Positions 26,670-35,863 of a DNA stretch of 64,000 nucleotides are shown one piece after another. Position 1 is the stretch's first letter, and every line of letters starts with the position of its first letter. Below the pieces are notes generated by a model. The model did no database searches, had not been told where the DNA came from, and saw only the letters and a program-made list of their open reading frames with translations. Made by a program: the position numbers and the translations under genes. The stretch lies in assembly GCF_000265205.3 (NCBI RefSeq), contig NC_018000.1:2108001-2172000 (forward strand), read 5' to 3'. This DNA comes from Sinorhizobium fredii USDA 257 (lineage in GTDB: Bacteria > Pseudomonadota > Alphaproteobacteria > Rhizobiales > Rhizobiaceae).

Positions 26670-27563
26670 ATGGATCGCCTCGATGGAATGCGTCTTTTCG
26701 TGCGGGTCATCGACCGTCGCAGCTTCACGGCCGCGGCGGCCGATCTTGGCATTCCGCGTTCGACGGCCACCGAAGCGATCAGGCGGCTCGAGCGCCATCT
26801 CGGCAGCCGGCTGCTGGAACGCACCACCCGGCATGTGGCGCCCACGCCGGATGGCGAAGCCTATTACCGGCGGTGCCTGTCGATCCTCGCCGATATCGAC
26901 GAAGCGGAGGGCGCCTTGCGGGGCGGTGAACCCTCGGGGGTGCTCCGCATCGACGCGCACGGCGCACTGACGCGGGCTTTCCTACTGCCGCGTCTGCCGG
27001 ACTTCCTGGAAGCGTACCCACAGATCAGGTTGCAGATCGGCCAGGGCGACAGGCTGGTCGATCTGGTGCGCGAGGGGGTGGATTGCGTCATCCGGGCGGG
27101 CGAACCGGATGACAGCGGCCTGATCATGCGCAGGCTCCCCGATATTCCGGAGCAGACCTGCGCCAGCCCGCAATATCTCGAGCATTACGGGATGCCCGCT
27201 TCGGTCGATGATCTCGACCGACACAAGATGATCGGCTTCGTGTCGTCACGCACGGGCCGTGTGATGCCGATGGAGTTCCAGACCGCCGAGGGAATCAGGG
27301 AGGTGACACTTCCCTGCCGCGTGACCGCCAACGAGGCGGAGACAGCGCATCATCTCGCACGGATGGGCTACGGGCTGATTCAGGCGCCCCGCTATCGCTT
27401 CCGGGAGGATCTGGCGCGAGGCGACCTTGTAGAGGTCCTGCCGGCCCAGCCGCCGCCGCCACTGCCGCTCGCTGCCTATTATCCGCAGAACCGTCAGCTA
27501 TCGCCACGTGTGCGGGTTTTCCTCGACTGGGTGGCGGCGGTTTTCGATGCGACAGATTTGTAG
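26670..27563 (+). CDS. LysR-family transcriptional regulator
   Basis: A 297-residue LTTR: N-terminal winged helix (RSFTAAAADLGIPRSTATEAIRRLE, residues 16-40) then a substrate-binding effector domain. I chose MDRLDGMRLFVRVID as the start (26670) since this is the family's usual N-terminus; the open frame extends to 26493 but into the divergent SDR gene. It probably activates the SDR-tautomerase-hydrolase unit in response to an unknown ligand. The gap of 96 bp holds both promoters. Confidence 0.92.
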   Translation: MDRLDGMRLFVRVIDRRSFTAAAADLGIPRSTATEAIRRLERHLGSRLLERTTRHVAPTPDGEAYYRRCLSILADIDEAEGALRGGEPSGVLRIDAHGALTRAFLLPRLPDFLEAYPQIRLQIGQGDRLVDLVREGVDCVIRAGEPDDSGLIMRRLPDIPEQTCASPQYLEHYGMPASVDDLDRHKMIGFVSSRTGRVMPMEFQTAEGIREVTLPCRVTANEAETAHHLARMGYGLIQAPRYRFREDLARGDLVEVLPAQPPPPLPLAAYYPQNRQLSPRVRVFLDWVAAVFDATDL

Positions 27564-27901
27564 TTTGATGTACTTGCCTGCGCCCGAGGCTCGGGCGTCC
27601 GCCCCCGCTGCCAGTCGTGACGCTTTGCCCCAACCGAACGACGCCGTAGAGTAGGCACTTTCGCGACAGTCGCAACGTCTTGACGCAACCTGCTCCTTAT
27701 AGGACGAACAACGGTCTTCCACTCTTCTGCGACCGCGGTGAATGCGGAGAAACGACCCTGTGCGGCCGTCTGATATGCAATGGGGCAAAGACTGCTTCGA
27801 GCCCAATCCGGTCCTTCGAGGTGTCGCCGTCAGCGGCACAGGCGGGTGATGGCGTGGACGCCCCCCGACGGCATCGCTGTGCCAGAATGGCGGTGTTGCA
27901 A
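27564..27901. other. Intergenic stretch upstream of IS110 remnant
   Basis: About 340 bases with no intact gene. The part just left of 27902 may be further decayed transposase sequence, since the recognisable IS110 homology begins abruptly, but no continuous frame can be followed. Confidence 0.4.
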
Positions 27902-28224
27902 CCATTCAAGAACGGCCGCCAGTTCGCGGCCTGGCTTGGCCTGGTGCCGAAGAAGCGATCCAGTGGAGGGCGAGCCCGTTTGTTCGGCATCAGCAACCGC
28001 GGCGATCGCTATCTGCGCACACTGATGATTCACGGCGCTCGCGCCGCTTTAAGCCGGGCTAGCGGCAAGCAGGACCACGAAGCCTCTGGCTCGGCAAGAT
28101 GCGGCAACGGCGGCATCCCAACGTCGCGGCCGTTGCGCTTGCCAACAAAAATGCGCGGATCGTGTGGGCCATGCTCTCGGACGACACCGCTTACGAGCCC
28201 GCGCTGTCGGTGAAGGCGGCCTGA
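27902..28224 (+). pseudogene. IS110-family transposase, C-terminal remnant
   Basis: The frame FKNGRQFAAWLGLVPKKRSS, then LFGISNRGDRYLRTLMIHGARAA, is the conserved transposase_20 domain of IS110/IS1111 elements. After a one-base frameshift near 28080 it continues as WLGKMRQRRHPNVAAVALAN and ends at TGA 28222-28224. The DEDD catalytic N-terminal half is missing, so it cannot be active. It differs clearly from the intact IS110 transposase at 61386-62501, so it belongs to another subgroup. It marks an old insertion between the LysR cluster and the lipoprotein gene. Confidence 0.85.
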
Positions 28225-28842
28225 GCCCAAGCCGCGAATAAGCAAAGGAGGTCTCACCCCGGCAATTGCAGCAAATGCCAGGAGATGGAAAAACGGTCAC
28301 CCCGTCGCTTCCCGAACCTGATCTGTGGACCGGCATGGCGGTAGCCAATGTCACCGGGGCTTTGAGGTGGAAGCGGGCGAAAACCCATCGAGGCTCGCGG
28401 CGAAGACGTTGTCCAGCCGCATCACGAAGCCGGATATACGTCAGCAGTTGTGACCAATGATCCTGATCCAGCCGACTGTTGCAATCGGGCGGGTCCATAT
28501 ACGTCCACAGATGGAGAGCGGAAGCTGAAGAGCGAAGCGCTGAGTGAGGGCAATGCGCGCCAAAGCCGCCGTTCAGCCGATGAGCAGTCAAGTGATGTCG
28601 TGTGCCGAACGGAAACGCCCCACCCAGTCTTCCTTTGCCTTGTCGGCGGCTTCGCGACACCGGGCCACGCCGCTGAATTCAAGCCGGTAACGTACGCTTC
28701 GAATGGCGCGGGTGAACGGAGCACGGCTGGTGCCGGCCACCGCTACTGGCGGAACGGCTGGGAGGGTCCGCTCGTCGCCGTTCCTGCAGTCAGGCGTTTT
28801 GCATTGGCTCCGGAGAGACTCTGCGGCGTGCGCAAGGGCAAT
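28225..28842. other. Non-coding or decayed IS-flanking sequence
   Basis: About 620 bases after the IS110 remnant. The first 200 bases probably include the right end of the former element, because IS1111-type elements carry a non-coding tail after the transposase. Open frames further right lack ribosome binding sites and recognisable domains. No inverted terminal repeat could be paired by eye. Confidence 0.4.
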
Positions 28843-29700
28843 TCAATGCGTCGCGATCGACTTTAGCTGCCTATCAGTCCATTCCGGCGGTGCACCGACC
28901 TTACTTGCCACAACGCCGGCGAGGCCGGGCGCTCGGCCGAACGCGTCGCATGCCGCATATTTCGGTTTGCCTCCCAGCCAAGACTTCATCCTCTGCCCCG
29001 AAGGCAGCGATAAGTCTAATCCCTTTGGCTCCTTGCGGGCGATCAGTACTCGAGAAAAATCGCTCCCGAACTTGGAAGCCAGGCTGTACGCGTCCCCGAC
29101 CGCGGAAACGCGCGGGCTGTTCTGGATGGAGTTGGCGCCCCGCGCCCACACCATGGCCGCACGTTGCACGCCGCTCCTGTCGAGAGCCTCCGCCTCGACG
29201 GCCAATCCCCCAAGGCCAACGGGGAGCCGTGGCACGCTGACAGGAAGCACAGCGCCGCTGCCCAGCGTTACCGCGGTCGAGACACCCGCCATCGCCTTGT
29301 TTGTCGGCACCACTTCGGTAACGACTGATCGGATCGTCAGGTCCGCCGGCTGGCCGGCTGAGACCATTTGGTACTTGTCGCTGAGTGCGACACAGAGCGC
29401 CCGGTCCAGTGCGTTCGAAACCAATGCCCGATCCGTGTCTGATTTAATGCGCGATGCGGCGCTGAACGCGAAGCTCGTCGGCACGATGCTTACCGTCTTC
29501 ACCGCGGCCAAACCTTGGCCGTCCACATAAGTGCGAGATTTGGCGAGCTTTCCATTTACCGCGCCAAGATTGCCGTAGGAGGTCAGCGTGCCGCCTTCTT
29601 TGAGCGGGACTGAGGCGCAGGCCGTTATTGCTGCCAAAGGAAGAGGGAACACGGCGGCCCTAAGCAGGTGGATTGATTTGGATGTCGGATTGTTGCGCAC
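28843..29700 (-). CDS. DUF3313-like lipoprotein
   Basis: A 285-residue secreted protein. The N-terminus has a basic stretch, a hydrophobic core and the lipobox ITAC (Cys at about residue 28), so it should be lipidated in the inner or outer membrane. The body contains TVSIVPTSFAF, LVSNALDRALCVALSDKYQM and ADLTIRSVVTEVVPTNKAMA, the pattern of DUF3313 family lipoproteins. No enzymatic motif is visible. It lies 3' of a two-component system on the same strand (gap 119 bp). Confidence 0.8.
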   Translation of the reverse strand: MRNNPTSKSIHLLRAAVFPLPLAAITACASVPLKEGGTLTSYGNLGAVNGKLAKSRTYVDGQGLAAVKTVSIVPTSFAFSAASRIKSDTDRALVSNALDRALCVALSDKYQMVSAGQPADLTIRSVVTEVVPTNKAMAGVSTAVTLGSGAVLPVSVPRLPVGLGGLAVEAEALDRSGVQRAAMVWARGANSIQNSPRVSAVGDAYSLASKFGSDFSRVLIARKEPKGLDLSLPSGQRMKSWLGGKPKYAACDAFGRAPGLAGVVASKVGAPPEWTDRQLKSIATH

Positions 29701-29819
29701 GTCCCACGAGCCTCCGTTGCGGATGAATTTGCCGGACGTTGCGAAGGAAGGATTGCAGCAGCATTACACATGGCATTGGATAATGCGCAGATCGTGCGTT
29801 CCCGGCAAATCAGCCGGGC

Positions 29820-31160
29820 TTAGACCTTTAGCTTCACCTGCGTTCCGCCCGGTCCGCTGACGAGCGTGATCTGGCCGCGATGGTTTGCGGCAACCTGCTT
29901 CGCCAGGCTCAAACCAAGACCCGCGCCAGTGCTTCGCGGCGTGACACGATAGAAGGGTTCGAAAACAAGCTCTTGATGCTCGGGAGGAATACCCGGCCCT
30001 TCATCGGTCACCGACACTGCGCCGTCCGCCGAGACCGAAACCGAAATCATCCCCGTATTGCCGCCGTGATCGATCGCATTGCGAACCAAATTGCCGATCG
30101 CTCTTGGCAAAGCGGAAGGGCAGCCCCTGCGTTCGAGACTTTCCACCCCGCTTTGAAAGGAAATCTCGTAACCCGCCGCGATCGCTAGCGGTGCGAAGTT
30201 GGCAACGACCATGCGTGCGACATCGACGAGATCAAGCGTCTCATGCAGGTCGGTCACCTGATCGTTCCGCTCGAAATCGAGCAGCTGCTCGGCCGTTTCC
30301 CCGAGCCGCGCCACGTCGTCCAGCAGTCGCCGGCGATCCTGCCCTTCAGGCATTCCGTCGATCCGGGTCTGCATGATGGCGATCGGTGTTCTGAGCTCAT
30401 GCGCCGCATCGATCAGGAAGCGCTGGCGTTTCTTAAACTCGTTCTCAAGCCGCTCAAGCGTTCCGTTGAAGGCAATCACCAGCGGAGCCACTTCTTTGGG
30501 AATGCCGTCCGCCGAAAGGCGCGCCCCGTGGTGGCGCGGTTCGATTTCCGATGCTTCGCGAGCGACCTCGCTCACCCTTGCAAGAGCGCGCCGCACAATT
30601 CGGGGAACGGTAAGGAAGATCGCAGGCAAGGCAAGGGCGATCAAAGGGATATAGATCGGGTAGGTGCCGGCCAGAAGAGCGAGAACGGGCCAGCCTTTGT
30701 CAGCGAAGCCACCGAACAGAATTCGGACTTCACCCACCGCAGTCTCGACGCGTTCGATCGTTGCAATCTCATTCGTGCCGGTCGATCCCCGTATGTCCGC
30801 GTCGTGGAACAGGTACGCCAGATGCGCAAGCTCGGCATAGGGCGCAGGTACGGTGCCATATGATACCGAGGCGCCGTCTGTCGTGGCCGCGACATACCAA
30901 AGCCCCTTGTTCAGCGCTTTAAGCGATTGCAGTTCCGGCGTATCGCGGAGTTGAAACTTTCCTTGCGCATCGCGTTCCACTGCCTTCGCCACCGCGGCGC
31001 TGATTTTGTCCTCCACGGCGACGTTCGGAGAGAGGATCATCACTCCGTAGACGCTAAGCCCGATGATCACCGCGGCAACCACAGCGACAATGACGAGACT
31101 GAGTTGCCAGCTCAGCTTCCACCAAAGCGACGGGGTCGGCTTGTTCGCCTCGGGCATCAT
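29820..31160 (-). CDS. Sensor histidine kinase
   Basis: A 446-residue transmembrane kinase: helix at about residues 15-40, periplasmic sensor of about 120 residues, second helix near 165-190, HAMP linker, H-box FLIDAAHELRTPIAIMQTRI, then N-box NLVRNAIDHGG, G1 box DEGPGIPPE and G2 GAGLGLSLAK. It overlaps the response-regulator gene by 4 bp, so the two are translationally coupled. It resembles QseC/TctE-type kinases. The stimulus is not evident; no transport gene is attached. Confidence 0.93.
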   Translation of the reverse strand: MMPEANKPTPSLWWKLSWQLSLVIVAVVAAVIIGLSVYGVMILSPNVAVEDKISAAVAKAVERDAQGKFQLRDTPELQSLKALNKGLWYVAATTDGASVSYGTVPAPYAELAHLAYLFHDADIRGSTGTNEIATIERVETAVGEVRILFGGFADKGWPVLALLAGTYPIYIPLIALALPAIFLTVPRIVRRALARVSEVAREASEIEPRHHGARLSADGIPKEVAPLVIAFNGTLERLENEFKKRQRFLIDAAHELRTPIAIMQTRIDGMPEGQDRRRLLDDVARLGETAEQLLDFERNDQVTDLHETLDLVDVARMVVANFAPLAIAAGYEISFQSGVESLERRGCPSALPRAIGNLVRNAIDHGGNTGMISVSVSADGAVSVTDEGPGIPPEHQELVFEPFYRVTPRSTGAGLGLSLAKQVAANHRGQITLVSGPGGTQVKLKV

Positions 31161-31828
31161 TCTTCCTTCAGAAGATATCCGACACCTCGGATGTTGTGGA
31201 TGGCGACGCCGGCGGCGGCGTCCAGCAGTCGTTTGCGCAGCCTGGAGATATGCGCATCGAGGGCATTGGATTGGATCTCATCCTCGTAGTTGTAAACCGC
31301 CGTCTCAAGCGTCGATCGAAGCACCGTTTTGCCTTTCCGCTTGGCAAGCGCCACAAGGACAAGAAGCTCTCGTCTGGGAAGATCGAGGGGAGCGGCATCG
31401 ATAGCAACATTGAGATGCAGCGGATCGATCACCATACGACCCGCAACAATCCGCTGTTCAGTCAGGTTGGACGGCCGTCGAAGCACCGCGCGAACGCGCG
31501 CCATCAGCTCTTCGACGAGGAAAGGCTTGCCCAGATAATCGTCAGCGCCGATATCCAGGCCCTCGACCCGCTCCAATGGCTCATTGCGCGCCGTCAGCAC
31601 GATAATGGGGGTGTCGTTCCCGGCCCGCCTCAACGTCGGAATGAACGTCAATCCTTCACCGTCAGGCAAACGTCGGTCCAGAAGGATCGCGTCATAGGCA
31701 TTCTGGCGCGTCAGCTCGAAGGCGTCTGCGAGATGCATCGTGTGGTCGGTGACGATGCCGAGTTTGCTCAGCGCCACCGATAGCGCGGTCGCCAGCTCCC
31801 TCTCATCTTCAATCAACAACAGTCTCAT
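31157..31828 (-). CDS. OmpR-family response regulator
   Basis: A 223-residue regulator: receiver domain with acidic pocket (LLIEDERE), phosphoacceptor aspartate in AILLDRRLPDGEG, the T/S switch in IIVLTARNE and lysine in YLGKPF; then a winged-helix DNA-binding domain with SNALDAHISRLRKRL. The start at 31828 (MRLLLIEDE) has a GA-rich site upstream (GAGGGAGCGAAGG). Precedes and overlaps its cognate kinase. Targets unknown; the adjacent lipoprotein is a candidate. Confidence 0.93.
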   Translation of the reverse strand: MRLLLIEDERELATALSVALSKLGIVTDHTMHLADAFELTRQNAYDAILLDRRLPDGEGLTFIPTLRRAGNDTPIIVLTARNEPLERVEGLDIGADDYLGKPFLVEELMARVRAVLRRPSNLTEQRIVAGRMVIDPLHLNVAIDAAPLDLPRRELLVLVALAKRKGKTVLRSTLETAVYNYEDEIQSNALDAHISRLRKRLLDAAAGVAIHNIRGVGYLLKEE

Positions 31829-31967
31829 CGACCCTTCGCTCCCTCGCCCGTCCTTTGTCTGCCGCAAAACATTGCGGCAGCATTACGGGAATGGAAGGGC
31901 CGACCCGTCATCCTGCTGCAATTCTAAGACGCTGACCCTGAGAACATCCGGTCGCGAAAACAGCGTG

Positions 31968-32066
31968 ATGAACTATCTCAGACCCATACTGCGCAGGTAC
32001 CTCTTATCCGCCATCGTCCTCGGATCACTGGTGGGAGGACCACTCGTTATCCTGCTGGTCAGATAG
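31968..32066 (+). CDS. Possible 32-residue membrane microprotein
   Basis: An ORF of 32 codons encodes MNYLRPILRRYLLSAIVLGS followed by a short hydrophobic tail ending at 32066. It has a basic amphipathic start and one membrane-spanning segment, the look of a small membrane protein. It is divergent from the response-regulator gene. The ribosome binding site is weak, and no homologue can be recalled, so this is speculative. Confidence 0.3.
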   Translation: MNYLRPILRRYLLSAIVLGSLVGGPLVILLVR

Positions 32067-32164
32067 AACTGCGGAAACGCCGAGAACCAGCGGTACGCCG
32101 ATCGCGCAAACAACGATCACGACGACCGATAGCCGACCGCTTTGGGGCAGTCATCGCACGATGT

Positions 32165-33088
32165 CTAAGCTTCGGCACCCTGCTTTTGACGGCGGGCATA
32201 TAGACGGGGCGATTGCCCCGTAACACGTTTGAATGCCGTGTTGAAAGCCTGATCAGACGAGTATCCGAGCGACATCGAAATTTGGGTGATCGTATCCTGC
32301 TCCCGCACGAGCTTCGCGGCTGCTGACATCATCCGCCAGCGGGTTAGATAGGAAATGGGCGTCTCGCCGACGCGGTCCCGGAAGTGCTGCGCGAAGCTGG
32401 TCCGGGACATTCCCGCAATCCGGGCGAGTTCTTCCACCGTCCATGAATGGGCGGGGGCGGAGTGCATCGCCTTTAGGCACGGTCCAAGTTTGGGATCAGC
32501 CAGTGCGGCGAGCCAGCCAACCTCACCTTCCGGCAAGCCCTCGATATACAAGCGCAGCGTCTGTGCAAGCATCATGTGGGAGAGGTTCTGCGCCATCTGA
32601 AAAGCGCCGGGCCTGCCTCCGCGAAGCTCATCCATCATGAGGTCTATGTAAAGTCGCAGCTTGGCTCTGTCATTCGATGCTTCGACGCGTATGAGAGGGG
32701 GTAGTGTCTGCAGCATCACCTCCGCATGCCGGCCCTCTACCTCAAACCGACTCCCGACAAGGAAGACGTCTCCGCCGCCATTGTAGGTCACCCCTCACCG
32801 CTGCGGTTCGGATCAAGCGTTTCGCTTGCCAGCTTCGGCTCTGCTCCCAAGTCGCTGGCAATCAGAGCCCGGCACCCTGTCGGGAGGACGAAGCAGTCGC
32901 CGGCCTTGAGCCGGATTGGAGCCGCTATCTTCTCTATCGAAAGCCAGCACTCTCCCTTCATCACCGCATAGCATTTGATGCGCCCGGCGAGGTCATCCAG
33001 CACGCGCCCAGGATCCGCCCGCGTCAAAGCCGGCAGTAATGTAGCTCCGAGGCTGAAGAAGAGCGAGCAACTCAGAAAGCGGGTCCAT
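32165..33088 (-). pseudogene. AraC-family regulator with cupin domain, doubly frameshifted
   Basis: Three leftward frames join into one AraC regulator of about 305 residues. The start at 33088 gives MDPLSELLALLQPRSYITAG; after an extra base near 33000 the cupin continues as AGRIKCYAVMKGECWLSIE; after a missing base in the four-C run 32791-32794 the rest follows (GGGDVFLVGSRFEVEG) to a C-terminal double helix-turn-helix (WTVEELARIAGMSRTSFAQH and ITQISMSLGYSSDQAF). Both shifts are one base and cancel. The pattern fits sequencing error or decay. It is divergent from the MDR oxidoreductase, its likely target. Confidence 0.85.
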
Positions 33089-33192
33089 CAGTCACTTTGA
33101 ACGATCACGAACAAATATCGTACACTCAAGGATAGATCGTGCAGACGCAGCTGTCTATCTAACGTCCGATCCGCAGAATTGGAGTTGATGAC

Positions 33193-34140
33193 ATGAAGGC
33201 TGCAGTTGTGAATTCGTTTGACGCACCTCCGTCCTTCCAGGACTTCCGAGAGCCGGAAGCCGGGGAAGGCGATACCGTGGTGAAGGTGGAGGCGGCGGCT
33301 CTAAGCCCTATCGTCAAGGCGCTGGCTTCAGGACGGCATTATGCAAGCGGTGCCACCGCAGGATTTGTTCCTGGGGTCGACGGAGTGGGCATCGATGCCA
33401 ATGGACACCGAGTTTATTTTCTCTTTCCGAAGGCGCCGTTCGGCTCCATGGCCGAGAAGTCCCTCGCAGCGAGCCGCATGACGGTGCCCGTCCCGGATGC
33501 CCTTGCCAGTGATCGTGCAGCGGCGATAGTCACGGCCGCGCTTGCTTCGTGGGTTGCGTTCACGCGAAGGGCAAAGCTTCAGAAGGACGAGAAGGTCCTC
33601 ATCGTCGGAGCGACGGGGTCTTCCGGGAGCATGGCCATTCAGACCGCTAGGCACTTCGGCGCGAGCAAGATCGTCGCGGTCGGCCGAAACAAGGAGAAGC
33701 TGGATCGCCTCGACGCCGATGTGAGCATCGCTCTGGGCAATGAAGCGGATGCGGCGCTGCGTGGTCAGTTCGATGAAGGCATCGATGTCGTCCTCGACTT
33801 CGTTTGGGGTGATGCCGCTGCCCGCGTGCTCAGGGCGGCGACCCGGAATCGGGGATCAAGGACCGGAGAGCCGCGTCTGCGTTACGTCCAGCTCGGGACG
33901 ATGGCCGGCGACGAAATCGCATTGCGTGGAGATATGCTCCGCAGCTCGGGCCTCGAACTGATGGGAAGCGGTATTGGAAGCGTTGCTGTTGCCGATCTTG
34001 TCGCTGGAGCAGGTGAGCTGTTGGCAGCGGCGCCAGAGGCGGGCTTCGACACGAACTTCAAGAGCGTGCGGCTGCAAGCGATTGCAGAGGCTTGGAACGG
34101 CGACACTGATACCCGGTATGTATTGATGCCCGGTTTGTGA
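33193..34140 (+). CDS. Quinone-oxidoreductase-like MDR protein
   Basis: A 315-residue MDR protein without zinc ligands: GroES-like half (KVEAAALSPIVKALASGRHY) and Rossmann half with VGATGSSGSMAIQTARHFGA. It probably reduces quinones, enones or related electrophiles using NADPH. The ATG at 33193 follows GGAG. It is divergent from the AraC-type regulator with about 100 bp between, consistent with that regulator controlling it. Confidence 0.9.
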   Translation: MKAAVVNSFDAPPSFQDFREPEAGEGDTVVKVEAAALSPIVKALASGRHYASGATAGFVPGVDGVGIDANGHRVYFLFPKAPFGSMAEKSLAASRMTVPVPDALASDRAAAIVTAALASWVAFTRRAKLQKDEKVLIVGATGSSGSMAIQTARHFGASKIVAVGRNKEKLDRLDADVSIALGNEADAALRGQFDEGIDVVLDFVWGDAAARVLRAATRNRGSRTGEPRLRYVQLGTMAGDEIALRGDMLRSSGLELMGSGIGSVAVADLVAGAGELLAAAPEAGFDTNFKSVRLQAIAEAWNGDTDTRYVLMPGL

Positions 34141-34357
34141 TTTACTTGATCATCATCGGCCCACTGCATGACCGCAATGGGCTCGAAGCAGTCTTAGCCC
34201 CATTGCGTATCAGACGGGCGCACAGGGGCGATCTTTGTCGCAGTTATGAGACCGACCGCAAATTGTGGTGAGCAGTCGCCCGCTGCGGCCAGCACGAATG
34301 ACGGCCATGCGGACAAAGCCGTCGTTTAATCGTGGCGCCGACGGCGTGCCCAGAGGA

Positions 34358-34748
34358 CTATGCTGGCGGTAAGTCGAGCCCGTTCGGTAGTGAAATCCAG
34401 ATAACAGTCTGCGCCTCTGGGGAATGGCGTGACAGATGGCCCTTACCGTGGGTGTCCTCCACTAACACGAAGCTACCCGCCTGAACGTGGCGCACCTCTC
34501 CGTCGCTCGTCTCGTGTTCTACCGAACCATCCAGCCTGACCGTAAGCACCGGCTCTGGGACCTTATGCCACGCCACCTCGCGCATGCCAGCTGGGATGTG
34601 GGTTGATGCGGACGCGGGACGCCGGATAGCTGCCCGTAACGTCGAACGTCACGGCATCGGGGTGCACCGACCTCTTCGTTGTCGGCAATTCGATTTCGTC
34701 GAAATGCGACTCGCCATCCGGGGTGGCATAGATGCGAAGGCACTTCAT
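34358..34748 (-). pseudogene. Cupin-domain protein, frameshifted
   Basis: The first frame from ATG 34748 (AGGAG upstream) reads MKCLRIYATPDGESHFDEIE, ending shortly after VRINPHPSWHA; a frame one base away continues REVAWHKVPEPVLTVRLDGS and QAGSFVLVEDTHGKGHLSRH to the stop at 34358. Removing one base near 34580-34585 gives a protein of about 130 residues, a small cupin often annotated as cupin domain-containing protein. No metal-ligand assignment is attempted. Confidence 0.75.
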
Positions 34749-35044
34749 GCGGCTAGCTCCTTTTAGTTCGCCATACCGGAACCGATCCCTGCCTACCATG
34801 AAGAAGAGAGGTAACACCACGGGTCTGGTGTGAGCGGTTTGGGCTCAAGCGGGATGTTGCGGGCGACAGTCCTTTGACCATCTCCCGGACTTTTGAGACG
34901 TTCGTTCAACCGACACTTCCGACCCGTGCAGACATCGGGCTTCACATACGGAATGACAAAAAAGAGTACGCTCTGCAGACGTCCGACGATAGCACCTGAG
35001 CATTGCACCCCTTGCGCTTTGTGCCGGAGCTCTGATGGCCGCGG

Positions 35045-35863
35045 CTAGACTATTCTGCCTCCGCAAAAAAACGACAGCACAAGCGCTGAAACCCTCTGCG
35101 GGTCTTCCCAATGCGGATTATGTCCATACCCGTCGAGTGTGATGGATCGGACCGAGGGGAATGCCTCGGCAAGCGCCTTGGGGTGCGAGCTATCAAAGAG
35201 CGTATCCGCCGAACCACCGATACAGAGCACCGGCGCGGTGACCTGCCTGGCGCTATGCCGGAGATCGGTTTCGGCAAAGCCCTCCAGGATGCCATGCCAG
35301 ACGGCGGCCGGCATTGCCGCTGCGTCCACCCTCATCTTCGCCAGGAATTCGGGGTCGACGGGTCGGCTGCAGCAATACCAGTCACGGAGAAATTGCCCCG
35401 CGGGGTCGATCGGGTCGCGGAGCGCGCGGATCCCGCGCGAAAACGGGCTCCTGCTGCCGAAATCTGGCCTCAGGCTTGCAGACAGAAGTACGAGCGCGCT
35501 CACGTCTTCGCGACGCCGAGCGGCAAGCTCGATCGCGGTCATGGCACCCATGGAATGGCCGATGACAGCAATCGGCGAAATACCGAGAAACGCCAGCAAC
35601 CGGTCAATGGTGGCGGCAAAGTCACTGATGCGCATGCCGTCGCCCATAGCGGATGCACCATGTCCGGGAAGATCGGGAATGATCAGACGGTAGCCGACAA
35701 GAAAGGGCTCAAGCGCAGAAAAGCTGCGGCTGGTGTCAGAATAGCCATGCAGTAGCAGAAGCGGCGGCCCGCTTCCGCCGCTGTCGACGAAAGCGATCGG
35801 CCTCCCCCCCGGTAATTCGACGCGCCGCTTGCGACGATGCCATTCGTCCTCGATGCTGCACAT
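35045..35863 (-). CDS. Alpha/beta hydrolase, coupled to ChoX-like binding protein
   Basis: A 272-residue hydrolase: oxyanion LLLLHGYSDTS, nucleophile elbow GHSMGAM, acid region GGSADTLFDSS, and catalytic histidine in DGYGHNPHWEDP. The ATG at 35863 overlaps the stop of the binding-protein gene (TGATG), so the two are translated together. The long upstream extension of this open frame is a shadow of that gene. Coupling to a quaternary-amine binding protein suggests an esterase or amidase releasing choline or a betaine from a conjugate, but that is inference. Confidence 0.88.
   Translation of the reverse strand: MCSIEDEWHRRKRRVELPGGRPIAFVDSGGSGPPLLLLHGYSDTSRSFSALEPFLVGYRLIIPDLPGHGASAMGDGMRISDFAATIDRLLAFLGISPIAVIGHSMGAMTAIELAARRREDVSALVLLSASLRPDFGSRSPFSRGIRALRDPIDPAGQFLRDWYCCSRPVDPEFLAKMRVDAAAMPAAVWHGILEGFAETDLRHSARQVTAPVLCIGGSADTLFDSSHPKALAEAFPSVRSITLDGYGHNPHWEDPQRVSALVLSFFCGGRIV

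Noticed and set aside
28450..28866. Forward ORF of 138 codons
   Set aside because: No ribosome binding site, no domain, and it overlaps the 3' end of the lipoprotein gene on the other strand.
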